Shown piece after piece: positions 35,956-44,444 of a stretch of 64,000 nt of DNA (within the stretch, counting starts at the first letter, position 1; every line of letters starts with the position of its first letter). Where the stretch lies: assembly GCF_003614185.1 (NCBI RefSeq), contig NZ_KZ987724.1:2986171-3050170 (forward strand). Direction: 5' to 3'. The DNA comes from Paenibacillus aceti. GTDB lineage: Bacteria > Bacillota > Bacilli > Paenibacillales > Paenibacillaceae. The position numbers were made by a program, and so were the translations under genes. The notes beneath the pieces are model-generated. The model searched no databases, had not been told where the DNA came from, and saw only the letters and a program-made list of their open reading frames with translations.

Positions 35956-36789
35956 CTAACCTTTGGAAGCCCCTGCAGTTAGACCTTCGACCAGGTTGCG
36001 CTGAAGGAGCAGGAATAGCATCGTTATAGGTACCGCGACGAGCACGGCTCCGGCAGCGAACATCGTAAATTCGGTCGAATTCCTCTGGCTCACCATTCTG
36101 TATAAACCGACTGCTAACGTCCGCTGATCTTCCGTCCTCAACACCAGATCCGCGAAGATAAAGTCGAGGAAGGCACCGTTAAAGATCATGAGGCTCGCAT
36201 AGGTCAGCATCGGCTTAGCGAGTGGGATAATGATGGAAAAGAACACTTTCAGGTGGCTGGCTCCATCGATTCGTGCCGCATCTTCTAGGCTTTTCGGGAT
36301 CGTATCAAAAAAACCTTTGGCTACGAATACATTCGATATAATCGCACCCGAGCTATAGACAAGAATCAACGCCCAATGAGAATTGAGCAGTCCCATCGTA
36401 TTCAGCAGAACGTAAATAGCAATCATAGCCATGAATCCTGGAAACATCTGAAGCACAAGTAAAGTGTTCAGGGCGAATTTACGGCCCGCGAAGCGGAATC
36501 TTGAGATTGCGTACGAAGTAAGCAGCAGTAGAAACGTACCGAAAAGGGTTGATAGTACCGCGACCTTCAGCGTATTCAAGAACCACAGAGGGTATTTGGT
36601 CTTCTCGAATAAATCCCGATAATGTTCCAACGTAAAGCTGCGTGGAAATAAAGTATCGCTGTAAAGACTGTTGCCTTCCTTTAAGGAAGACATGATAATC
36701 CATAATGCGGGAAACAAGCTTACGCAGGATAAAATGATAAGCAGCATATAGCTGATCCCAAGCTTGACCCGAGCGGACCGGCTGTTCAT
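35956..36789 (-). CDS. malG: MalG-type maltodextrin ABC transporter permease
   Basis: 277-aa permease; EAA loop LEDAARIDGASHLKVFFSII and C-terminus LLLQRNLVEGLTAGASKG as in MalG. Its ATG overlaps the stop of the preceding MalF gene by 4 nt. It forms the inner-membrane channel together with MalF and needs an ATPase encoded elsewhere. Confidence 0.9.
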   Translation of the reverse strand: MNSRSARVKLGISYMLLIILSCVSLFPALWIIMSSLKEGNSLYSDTLFPRSFTLEHYRDLFEKTKYPLWFLNTLKVAVLSTLFGTFLLLLTSYAISRFRFAGRKFALNTLLVLQMFPGFMAMIAIYVLLNTMGLLNSHWALILVYSSGAIISNVFVAKGFFDTIPKSLEDAARIDGASHLKVFFSIIIPLAKPMLTYASLMIFNGAFLDFIFADLVLRTEDQRTLAVGLYRMVSQRNSTEFTMFAAGAVLVAVPITMLFLLLQRNLVEGLTAGASKG

Positions 36790-38096
36790 GCTATCATATC
36801 CTCCTCTTTATAAGATCTGGTGCGGCGGTAGCTAATAATTGATAAGGTAGCGATGATTAGGAAGATAATGATACCGATCACCGACGCGAAGCTGTATTGC
36901 GATTGATTCAAGGCCAGCTTGTAGAGCCAGGTCACCAGCAAATCCGTATGCCCAGCGTATTGGTAATTCGAATTGACTGGGTTGCCGTCCGTCATTAGAT
37001 AGACGACATTGAAATTATTTATATTGCCAGCAAATTGCATTATTAGAATAGGCGCCGTCGAGAACAACACCATCGGCATCGTAATGGAGCGGAATTTCTG
37101 GAACGAGTTCGCTCCATCAACATCAGCCGCTTCGTACAGATCCCTCGGAATCGTCGTTAGCACCCCAATAGCCAGTATCATCGTTACCGGGATACCGATC
37201 CACATATTTACAAGAACGAGTGTGACCCTTGCCCAGATCGGATCTGTAAGCCAAGGTATTCCATCAAAGCCGATCCAGCGCATGATTTCGTTAACCGGGC
37301 CAAACTTGTTGTTAAACATATTCCGCATCACGAGCAGAGAGATCATGCTTGGAATCGCAAACGGAATGATCATAATCGTACGCCAGAACATCTTGAAGCG
37401 AATCCGGGGCTGTTGAATCAGTACTGCGATTAGGATGCCGCCAATATAAGTCGTCACCGTAGCCAGAATGGCCCATATAACTGTCCATAGCAGGACGCCG
37501 AAAAACGTGTTGCTCCACACCTTCAGGCTGACCAGCTTGACAAAATTGCTGAAGCCAACCCAGTCAATCAGATTGGCAGGCGGGAGGATCGGATCTGCAT
37601 AATTTGTAAAGGCCAACAAAATAGAGAAGATTAATGGAAGAATCGTCAAGAACAGAACCGTGACGGCGGGTAGCGCAAGTACGAGATAAGCAAAGTTTTT
37701 CTGATTTATTAGCTGCAGCGACTGTCGGAAGTTATTCGGGGCAACACCCGCATCTCTTTCCTTCCCCACTTTGTAGGCATCCCTGATATTCAGGACGTAT
37801 ATCACACCGACGAGAAATAAAGATAAGGCCGCCATTAATCCTTTGATCATAAGAAATATCGAGTGGTCGCCTTCGACCATCTTCGTAATTTTACCTACCT
37901 TCACCAATCCACTAGGTTGTTCTCCCAATGTAATAAGCCCCTTCAGATAAGTAGAAAGTCCAATCACCGAAGATAAGTATATCGCAGCGAGGCCTGTCGC
38001 CAAGAACAAAATCCCTTTCATCCATTGCCGATTGTACAATTGCCCGAGACCCATAAAAAGAACCGACAGGGTGGTACTTATTGTCTTTCTTTGCAT
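36786..38096 (-). CDS. malF: MalF-type maltodextrin ABC transporter permease
   Basis: 436-aa permease, longer than most CUT1 permeases because two extra N-terminal hydrophobic helices (LSVLFMGLGQLYNRQWMKGI, then another near residue 80-105) precede the core, as in Bacillus MalC/GanP. EAA loop YEAADVDGANSFQKFRSITM. It is 87 nt downstream of the binding-protein gene. Confidence 0.9.
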   Translation of the reverse strand: MQRKTISTTLSVLFMGLGQLYNRQWMKGILFLATGLAAIYLSSVIGLSTYLKGLITLGEQPSGLVKVGKITKMVEGDHSIFLMIKGLMAALSLFLVGVIYVLNIRDAYKVGKERDAGVAPNNFRQSLQLINQKNFAYLVLALPAVTVLFLTILPLIFSILLAFTNYADPILPPANLIDWVGFSNFVKLVSLKVWSNTFFGVLLWTVIWAILATVTTYIGGILIAVLIQQPRIRFKMFWRTIMIIPFAIPSMISLLVMRNMFNNKFGPVNEIMRWIGFDGIPWLTDPIWARVTLVLVNMWIGIPVTMILAIGVLTTIPRDLYEAADVDGANSFQKFRSITMPMVLFSTAPILIMQFAGNINNFNVVYLMTDGNPVNSNYQYAGHTDLLVTWLYKLALNQSQYSFASVIGIIIFLIIATLSIISYRRTRSYKEEDMIA

Positions 38097-38183
38097 GCGT
38101 TAAACAACCTCTTTTCTTGCGATTTGACCGACTTCACCCGACCGCTGGGGCGATCGGGTGGAGTCTTTTGAAAAAAGATCGAA

Positions 38184-39503
38184 CTAATTGGATGAAATAC
38201 TTGTCTTGATTGTATCGACCATCGTATCCAGTGTGGTCTTGACGTCCGCCTTCGGATCGTCCCAGATTGTTCTAAACGCCGCTTGAAGCGGATCCCATAC
38301 CGCATTAATCTCCCCGATAGTCGGCATCGGCGTGGAGTGAGAGAACTGCCCATAGAACCCACTGATAACAGGATCATTCTTGATTGTAGGGTCCTCTCCT
38401 GCTTCCTTGTTCGCTGGAATGGCTCCCGTCATCTGGTAGTTCAACAACTGGTTCTCCTTATTAGCCGCGAAGTTGGAGAAAAGGCGAGAAGCAATCGGAT
38501 ATTCGGTGTAAGAGTTAACAAAGTAAGCTTTCACGCCAGAGAAAGAATGAGATACTTCGCCGTTTGACATCGCTGGCAAGGGAGCAACTCCGAAGTTGAC
38601 TTTGTCTTTGAATGCCGCTATCGACCATGGCCCGTCGATATTCAAAGCCAACTTACCTTCCTGGAACAACTGCGTCTTCACGTCATAGGACACATCTCCC
38701 GCATTCATAGGCAGAATTTTTTTAAGGCTCTTCAGCAGCTCAAACCCTTGAACCGCTCCTTCGTTATTCAAACCGATATCGGTTGGATCGGTGTTATCAT
38801 TACCGAAGAAGTAGCCTCCGAGCGTGCTGACGAATGGATAGGTATAATACCCAACGAACTCCCACATAATGGCGTATTTATTTTGCTTGGTATCCGTGTA
38901 GGTCTCCGCGAAGCTTATAATTTCGTCCCAAGTTTTCGGAGCTTCAGGGAAAATGTCTTTGTTATAGTACATGGCGTACGTCTCAACCGATTTTGGATAG
39001 CCGTACAGAACTCCATCATAAGATACTGCTTTGATTGCGGAATCCTCCATGACAGCGCGTGTCTCATCCTCGAACAAATCGTTAGGCAGAAGAAGACCTG
39101 CTTTAACCGCTTGAGCGATCTGATCATGAGGCATTGTAAGGACATCTGCTGCAAGCTTCGATGGTCCGTCAGTCGCTAGACGAGTGCCCTGATCCCCGCC
39201 GGCTACGACTTCCAGCTTGACCTGTACTCCATACTGCTTCTCGAATTCGGCCGCGACTTTCTCCATATACTCCATTTGCTCTTGTGATTCCCATACCGTC
39301 AACTTGGCTCCAGGTTCCGGTAAATACTCCTCTTCGTTCTCGGTAGAAGCCGGAGGCGTATCGGATGTGTTAGATGGTTGTGCACTGTTCGGGCTTGAAT
39401 TGCCTCCGTTGCTGCCCCCGCATGCCGCCAGACTGAGAACCAACATTACACTAACCAGACCGATAACCCATTGTCGCAACTTCGCTTTTTGTTTCAACCT
39501 CAC
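38184..39503 (-). CDS. malE: Maltodextrin/cyclodextrin-binding lipoprotein
   Basis: 439-aa solute-binding lipoprotein: signal VIGLVSVMLVLSLAACGG, Ser/Asn/Pro linker, then EPGAKLTVWESQEQMEYMEK, PNDLFEDETRAVMEDSAIKA, YGYPKSVETYAMYYNKDIFP and INGPW-like INIDGPW block as ALNIDGPWSIAAFKDKVNFG, typical of MalE/GanO-type proteins. Start choice: GTG 39503 has AAAGGG 8-9 nt upstream; GTG 39512 is too close to that site. Gene order malE-malF-malG and the flanking cyclomaltodextrinase and CGTase point to uptake of maltodextrins or cyclodextrins. Confidence 0.9.
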   Translation of the reverse strand: MRLKQKAKLRQWVIGLVSVMLVLSLAACGGSNGGNSSPNSAQPSNTSDTPPASTENEEEYLPEPGAKLTVWESQEQMEYMEKVAAEFEKQYGVQVKLEVVAGGDQGTRLATDGPSKLAADVLTMPHDQIAQAVKAGLLLPNDLFEDETRAVMEDSAIKAVSYDGVLYGYPKSVETYAMYYNKDIFPEAPKTWDEIISFAETYTDTKQNKYAIMWEFVGYYTYPFVSTLGGYFFGNDNTDPTDIGLNNEGAVQGFELLKSLKKILPMNAGDVSYDVKTQLFQEGKLALNIDGPWSIAAFKDKVNFGVAPLPAMSNGEVSHSFSGVKAYFVNSYTEYPIASRLFSNFAANKENQLLNYQMTGAIPANKEAGEDPTIKNDPVISGFYGQFSHSTPMPTIGEINAVWDPLQAAFRTIWDDPKADVKTTLDTMVDTIKTSISSN

Positions 39504-39541
39504 ATTGTCCACCCTTTCTTGATTGAGTTTCTTTTTCTTTG

Positions 39542-39555
39542 TGCAAACGTTATAC
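39542..39555. promoter_or_regulatory. Second cre-like box in the malE leader
   Basis: TGCAAACGTTATAC lies about 40 bp before the malE start and shares TGCAAACGTT with the site over the promoter at 39737-39750. It could act as a roadblock site for CcpA or a LacI-type protein. Confidence 0.45.
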
Positions 39556-39600
39556 CAATTCTGTAAAAAATACCTCTACCCACTAACTCCTTGTGACTAT

Positions 39601-39715
39601 AAAAAAAAGAGTACAACTCTCTACAAATCGAATGATTGTCGAGGTTGTACCCTTGGGGTAGCAGCGCCTTTAAATTGTCTCAAGCGGTTGTATTCTCCAC
39701 TAGAACTATTAAGAC
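39601..39715 (-). promoter_or_regulatory. malE leader with shared motif and terminator-like hairpin
   Basis: From the predicted start near 39715 the RNA contains a small stem (GTCTTAA/TTGAGAC enclosing AGTGG/CCGCT), then ACAATTTAAAGGCGCTGCT (39678-39660), then a hairpin with GGGTACAACCTC (39652-39641) and GAGAGTTGTACTC (39621-39609) followed by eight T. The hairpin lies about 100 nt before the malE start, so it can act as a leader terminator. The 19-nt motif recurs before the CGTase gene (17 of 19 identical), and part of it before the cyclomaltodextrinase gene. Confidence 0.6.
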
Positions 39716-39721
39716 ACTTTC

Positions 39722-39751
39722 ATTATAAGATTTACGAGAAAACGTTTGCAA
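39722..39751 (-). promoter_or_regulatory. malE promoter overlapped by cre-like site
   Basis: Minus strand TTGCAA (39751-39746) and TATAAT (39727-39722) with an 18-bp spacer. TGCAAACGTTTTCT (39750-39737) matches the CcpA consensus except its last base and covers the -35 region, as expected for catabolite repression. Confidence 0.65.
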
Positions 39752-39948
39752 ATATTAAAATTGAGGGAATTTATCGTAATATTACTTAAATTCATTGAAA
39801 TCATTAACTTTTCCTCTGTTATAGTCCAATATCTCCATTTTCTTCTTCATTACTCACTAAAGAATAATTATTTTAAATAAATACCTGTCCTCCAAGCCGA
39901 CTTATTAAAGCTGTTGCCAACATGGAAACCATGTGTTAAGATGGGGGA

Positions 39949-40010
39949 AATTTAAAGGCAATGAAACTTTCGGGTTCAACCTCGGTTTATTCAGAGGTTG
40001 GACCCTTTTT
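39949..40010 (+). promoter_or_regulatory. Cyclomaltodextrinase leader with shared motif and terminator
   Basis: AATTTAAAGGC at 39949-39959 is followed by GGGTTCAACCTC (39972-39983), which pairs with GAGGTTGGACCC (39994-40005) and then TTTTT. This is a good intrinsic terminator ending only 31 nt before the start codon at 40042. AATTTAAAGGC and GGGTNCAACCTCG are both shared, in the same order and with 12-13 nt between them, with the divergent malE leader. A 6-bp hairpin ACATGG/CCATGT lies just upstream (39920-39934). Confidence 0.6.
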
Positions 40011-40041
40011 GCGTTCTCTTGCCTGAAGGAGGCCATCATTA

Positions 40042-41838
40042 ATGATTGAGCTGGAAGCGGTATATCATCGCAGCGGACTGAATTGGTCCTATGCCTATAA
40101 CGAATCGACCGTACACATCCGTCTCCGCACGAAACGTGGCAATGTGACGCAGGTACGGCTGGAGTGTGGCGACAAATATAACTGGGATAAATATAACGAA
40201 TCCATTGCCATGGAACGGTTCGGTTCAGACGGCCTGTTCGATTACTGGCAAGCCACTATATCACCACGATTTCGGCGGGTTGTCTATTATTTTGCCCTCT
40301 ATGGGGAAGCGGGCGAGACCGTCTATTTTCTGGAGAAGGGATTCTTCAATACGCCTCCAACGATTCTTTATGAGGGGCTGTTCGATTTCCCATATCTGAG
40401 CCCTGAGGATGTTCACTCCCCGCCAGAATGGGTCAAGGAAGCAGTCTTCTACCAGATCTTTCCCGAGCGATTCGCCAAGGGCGATCCATCCATCGACCCG
40501 GAAGGGGTGCTGGAATGGGGCGATGTGCCGAGCCCAACCAATTTTTTTGGCGGCGATCTGCAAGGCGTGCTTGATAATCTAGATTATCTTGTTGAGTTGG
40601 GAATCAATGCGATCTATTTCAATCCATTGTTCGCCGCGACCACTAATCACAAGTACGACACGCAAAATTATATGCTTGTCGATCCACAATTCGGCACGAA
40701 TGAGAAGCTGAAGGAACTGGTTAACGCCTGTCATACCCGGGGCATCCGGGTACTGTTGGACGGCGTCTTCAACCATTGCGGGCACACATTTCCGCCCTTT
40801 GTTGATGTTCAGCAGAACGGACCCGCCTCCCGCTATGCCGACTGGTTCCATATCAGGGATTGGCCGCTCAAGGAGGAGGACGGCATTCCGAACTATGCCA
40901 CCTTCGGCTTCGAGCCGATTATGCCAAAGCTGAACACGGGCAACCAGGAGGTCAAGAACTATCTGCTGGAGGTCGGGCGGTATTGGATCGACGAGCTGGG
41001 GCTGGACGGCTGGCGTCTCGACGTGGCCAACGAGGTGGACCATACATTCTGGCGCGAGTTCCGGCGCGAGATCAAGAAGGCGAATCCAGACGCCTACCTG
41101 CTCGGGGAAATTATGCATGATGCGATGCTGTGGCTTCAGGGCGACCAGTTCGATGCTGTGATGAATTACCCGTTCACCAACATCGTGCTTGATTTCTTCG
41201 CTAGAAGACGCATTGACGCCATTCAGTTTGCTCAGAGCATCAACGCCCAGTTGGCCAACTTCCCGCAGCAGGTCACCGAGGCCGCGTTCAACCTGCTGGG
41301 CAGCCACGATACCGTCAGGTTGCTGACGCTGTGCGGCGGCAATAAACGGCTGATGAAGCTTGCAGTGCTGTTCCAGCTGACCTTTCAGGGGACGCCCTGC
41401 ATCTACTATGGGGATGAGATCGGCCTCGACGGAGAGCATGATCCCTACAACCGCAAATGCATGGAGTGGGACCCCGGTAAGCAGGATCGCGAGCTGCTGG
41501 GCTTCTTCCGCCGCCTTATCGCCATGCGCAAAGCTCACCCTGCATTACGCGGTAGCGGCCTACGCTTTCTAACAGTCACTGGGCACCCTCAGTTGCTCGC
41601 TTACGAACGACGCGACGAACAGGACCGCTTTCTGCTGCTCCTGAACAATAACGAGAACGAATGCTCCGTCACCCTGCAGAGCAGCGGGATGAACAGAATG
41701 TGGCTGGATGCCTGCAGCGATGCCGATGTCCAGAGAGACGAGGGGACGATGCAAGTGGTACTCCCTGACTTTGGATACGCCATCCTGCATATTTCTGCGG
41801 ATACTGGCAGCGACGCAATCCTTCTATCCGCTCGTTAG
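40042..41838 (+). CDS. Cyclomaltodextrinase / neopullulanase (GH13_20)
   Basis: 598-aa cytoplasmic alpha-amylase-family enzyme that opens cyclodextrins and hydrolyses maltodextrins or pullulan. The N-terminal CBM34-type domain (about 1-120: [20 protein letters not shown]) is diagnostic of the subfamily and makes the dimer. The barrel has [25 protein letters not shown], nucleophile Asp in [13 protein letters not shown], acid Glu in YLLGEIMHD and Asp in [10 protein letters not shown]. There is no signal peptide. GGAGG lies 9 nt before ATG 40042. With the CGTase and the MalEFG importer it completes an extracellular-to-cytoplasmic cyclodextrin route. The middle of the gene is noticeably richer in GC than its flanks. 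Confidence 0.92.
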   Translation: MIELEAVYHRSGLNWSYAYNESTVHIRLRTKRGNVTQVRLECGDKYNWDKYNESIAMERFGSDGLFDYWQATISPRFRRVVYYFALYGEAGETVYFLEKGFFNTPPTILYEGLFDFPYLSPEDVHSPPEWVKEAVFYQIFPERFAKGDPSIDPEGVLEWGDVPSPTNFFGGDLQGVLDNLDYLVELGINAIYFNPLFAATTNHKYDTQNYMLVDPQFGTNEKLKELVNACHTRGIRVLLDGVFNHCGHTFPPFVDVQQNGPASRYADWFHIRDWPLKEEDGIPNYATFGFEPIMPKLNTGNQEVKNYLLEVGRYWIDELGLDGWRLDVANEVDHTFWREFRREIKKANPDAYLLGEIMHDAMLWLQGDQFDAVMNYPFTNIVLDFFARRRIDAIQFAQSINAQLANFPQQVTEAAFNLLGSHDTVRLLTLCGGNKRLMKLAVLFQLTFQGTPCIYYGDEIGLDGEHDPYNRKCMEWDPGKQDRELLGFFRRLIAMRKAHPALRGSGLRFLTVTGHPQLLAYERRDEQDRFLLLLNNNENECSVTLQSSGMNRMWLDACSDADVQRDEGTMQVVLPDFGYAILHISADTGSDAILLSAR

Positions 41839-41898
41839 AGCTCGTTCCAGACCCGGTGTTGCCCGGCACTGTAGTCCAAAACTTTTTACTGTTAGTAT

Positions 41899-41927
41899 TT
41901 GACAAAAATAGAATGGCCATTTAAAAT
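41899..41927 (+). promoter_or_regulatory. Strong promoter of the CGTase gene
   Basis: TTGACA (41899-41904) and TAAAAT (41922-41927) with a 17-bp spacer, close to the vegetative sigma factor consensus. The start would be near 41934, leaving a leader of about 240 nt. Confidence 0.75.
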
Positions 41928-41933
41928 GAAGGC

Positions 41934-42058
41934 GCATTCTTGTTTTTATTCTGCAAAGCTGGGCAAGGGTGCCGATCTACAATTTGAGGGCGCTGCTTTC
42001 CTGATCATATTCCGAATCAGGAACAACCCCGTAATCTTCAAGAGAAGATTGCGGGGTT
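41934..42058 (+). promoter_or_regulatory. CGTase leader with shared motif and hairpins
   Basis: ACAATTTGAGGGCGCTGCT (41979-41997) repeats the motif of the malE leader at nearly the same distance from the predicted start (about +46 against +38). It is followed by a 7-bp hairpin TCCTGAT/ATCAGGA and a 15-bp hairpin, AACCCCGTAATCTTC (42025-42039) with GAAGATTGCGGGGTT (42044-42058), then ATTTGC. The T-run is poor, so termination is less certain than in the other two leaders. Confidence 0.55.
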
Positions 42059-42173
42059 ATTTGCATTGGCGTCGAGAAAGGAGGAGGCCGACTACATTCA
42101 GCGCTTGGCTTGGTGTCCATGGTAGTGTGTACGTGCAGAAACAGTATAAAAAGCTTGAAAGGCGGTTTGATCA

Positions 42174-44333
42174 ATGAAACGGATGATTAAAAAATCAATT
42201 ATCACACTGCTTGCTTCCACCTGTCTCTTTACAGCATGGCTCGCTCCGTCTTTTGCTGTTCCTACGGCAAACGCCGCTCCCGATACATCGGTTCTGAACA
42301 AGCAAGGGTTCTCCACCGATGTCATCTATCAGATCGTTACCGACCGCTTCGCGGACGGAGATCCTTCCAACAATCCGTCCGGTGCCGCATTTTCTCCGGG
42401 CTGCACGAATCTTAAGCTATACTGCGGCGGAGACTGGCAGGGAATCATCGATAAAATCACCGACGGCTATTTTGCGGGAATGGGCATCAGCGCGCTGTGG
42501 ATCTCCCAGCCTGTAGAAAATATATACAGCATCATCGACTACTCCAGCGTAAACAACACGTCTTACCATGGCTATTGGGCTCGCGATTTCAAACGGACAA
42601 ATCCGGCGTTTGGCAGCATGAGCGATTTTCAGGAACTGATCGACACCGCTCATGCCCATAATATTAAAATTATTATCGATTTTGCGCCGAACCACACTTC
42701 CCCGGCTTCCGAGACGCAGCCCTCCTTCGCCGAGAATGGGCGGCTGTACGATAATGGCAGCCTGATCGCCGGTTACACTGGGGATACGAACGGAATTTTC
42801 CATCATAATCAGGGAACGGATTTTTCATCGTTAGAAGATGGCATTTATCGTAATCTGTATGATTTGGCTGACATCAATCACCACAACAACAAAACAGACG
42901 CCTACTTCAAGGAGGCCATCAAGCTTTGGCTGGATATGGGCATCGACGGCATCCGGGTAGACGCGGTAAAGCATATGCCGGAAGGCTGGCAGAAGAACTG
43001 GGTAGCTTACATTTCGGGATATAAGCCGGTGTTTACCTTCGGCGAATGGTTCCTCGGAGTCGGCGAGAATGATCCGAGCAACGTCAGCTTCGCCAATGAA
43101 TCGGGCATGAGTCTGCTGGATTTTCGATTCGGACAAAAGGTTCGCCAGGTATTCCGCGACAACACTGACAATATGTACGGCTTGAACAGCATACTTGCAG
43201 GAACCGCAGCCGATTACACGCATATTCAAGACCAGGTCACATTCATTGACAATCATGATATGGACCGCTTCAAGCTCGGTAACAATAACCGCCGCCTGGA
43301 GCAGGCACTGGCCTTTACGCTTACCTCGCGCGGTGTTCCGGCTATTTATTACGGTACGGAGCAATACATGGCAGGCAACGGTGATCCGGCAAACCGCGCC
43401 TTCATGAGCAGCTTCTCGACGGCTACCACAGCCTATAAAGTCATCGGCAAGCTGGCTCCGCTTCGCAAGTCCAATCCGGCTATTGCTTACGGCAATACCC
43501 AGGAGCGCTGGATCAATAACGATGTTTATGTTTACGAGCGGAAATTCGGCAGCAGCATCGCGCTGGTGGCCATTAACCGCAGTGAGACTGCCGCCGCATC
43601 GATTACCGGCCTACAGACATCACTTCCTGCCGGCTCCTACGCGGATCTGCTGGGAGGATTGCTCGATGGTAACGGCATAACGGTCGGCAATACGGGCTCC
43701 GTAACGGCCTTCAACCTTCCGGCCGGAGCCGCTGCCGTATGGCAATTTACCACTGACGAGACGGCTCCGATCATCGGCAATATCGGACCGGATCTGGGGA
43801 CAGCCGGGACGACACTGACGATCGACGGGCGGGGCTTTGGCAATGCCAAAGGAACCGTCTACTTCGGCACAACGGCGGTCTCTGGAAGCCAGATCATTCA
43901 GTGGGAGGATTCCCAGATTCAAGTGATCGTTCCGGCGGCTACACCCGGCACGCATAACGTGAAGGTTCGTAGCGCCTCCTCCGTAGACAGCAACAGCTAC
44001 AGTAGCTTCAACTTACTGACTGGGGATCAGGTATCGGTCCGTTTCATCGTGAACCATGCCAGCACCGTATACGGCGAGAATGTTTACCTGACAGGCAATA
44101 CTCCCGAGCTCGGCAACTGGGACCCGAACAAGGCAATCGGCCCTTTATTCAATCAGATCATTGCCGCCTATCCGTCCTGGTACTATGATGTCAGTGTGCC
44201 TGCCGGAACGGAACTGCAATTCAAATTCATAAAAAAGAACGGTAGTGCTGTCACCTGGGAAGGCGGAGCCAACCACAGTTATATAACACCAGCCAGCGGT
44301 GTCGGCACTGTTGTAGTCGACTGGCAGCCGTAA
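42174..44333 (+). CDS. cgt: Cyclomaltodextrin glucanotransferase (CGTase)
   Basis: 719-aa secreted GH13_2 enzyme that converts starch to cyclodextrins. The signal peptide ends around [11 protein letters not shown]. Domain [49 protein letters not shown], nucleophile Asp in [13 protein letters not shown], acid Glu in FTFGEWFLG, Asp in [11 protein letters not shown]. Domain C follows, then a TIG/IPT domain D ([20 protein letters not shown]) and a starch-binding CBM20 domain E ([47 protein letters not shown]). This five-domain plan and the length are standard for CGTase. AAAGGCGG precedes ATG 42174 by 8 nt. Confidence 0.95.
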   Translation: MKRMIKKSIITLLASTCLFTAWLAPSFAVPTANAAPDTSVLNKQGFSTDVIYQIVTDRFADGDPSNNPSGAAFSPGCTNLKLYCGGDWQGIIDKITDGYFAGMGISALWISQPVENIYSIIDYSSVNNTSYHGYWARDFKRTNPAFGSMSDFQELIDTAHAHNIKIIIDFAPNHTSPASETQPSFAENGRLYDNGSLIAGYTGDTNGIFHHNQGTDFSSLEDGIYRNLYDLADINHHNNKTDAYFKEAIKLWLDMGIDGIRVDAVKHMPEGWQKNWVAYISGYKPVFTFGEWFLGVGENDPSNVSFANESGMSLLDFRFGQKVRQVFRDNTDNMYGLNSILAGTAADYTHIQDQVTFIDNHDMDRFKLGNNNRRLEQALAFTLTSRGVPAIYYGTEQYMAGNGDPANRAFMSSFSTATTAYKVIGKLAPLRKSNPAIAYGNTQERWINNDVYVYERKFGSSIALVAINRSETAAASITGLQTSLPAGSYADLLGGLLDGNGITVGNTGSVTAFNLPAGAAAVWQFTTDETAPIIGNIGPDLGTAGTTLTIDGRGFGNAKGTVYFGTTAVSGSQIIQWEDSQIQVIVPAATPGTHNVKVRSASSVDSNSYSSFNLLTGDQVSVRFIVNHASTVYGENVYLTGNTPELGNWDPNKAIGPLFNQIIAAYPSWYYDVSVPAGTELQFKFIKKNGSAVTWEGGANHSYITPASGVGTVVVDWQP

Positions 44334-44352
44334 TCCCCAGCTCAAGAGCACA

Positions 44353-44387
44353 AAGGTCCAGCCGGGGCATCCCCTCGGCTGGACCTT
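44353..44387. terminator. Bidirectional hairpin terminator
   Basis: AAGGTCCAGCCG and CGGCTGGACCTT form a long GC-rich stem between the convergent CGTase and flavoprotein genes. T-runs are short on both sides, so efficiency is uncertain. Confidence 0.65.
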
Positions 44388-44444
44388 AATTGGAATCAAA
44401 TGATTAAACGGATTGTTTAACTACTTCAAGACCTAAAGTAAAAA

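Noticed and set aside
39523-39789. 88-codon plus-strand frame upstream of the cyclomaltodextrinase gene
   Set aside because: It overlaps the malE promoter and leader, has low-complexity composition and no ribosome site.
40579-41538. 319-codon open frame on the minus strand
   Set aside because: Antisense to the catalytic barrel of the cyclomaltodextrinase. It results from the GC-rich codon usage of that gene.
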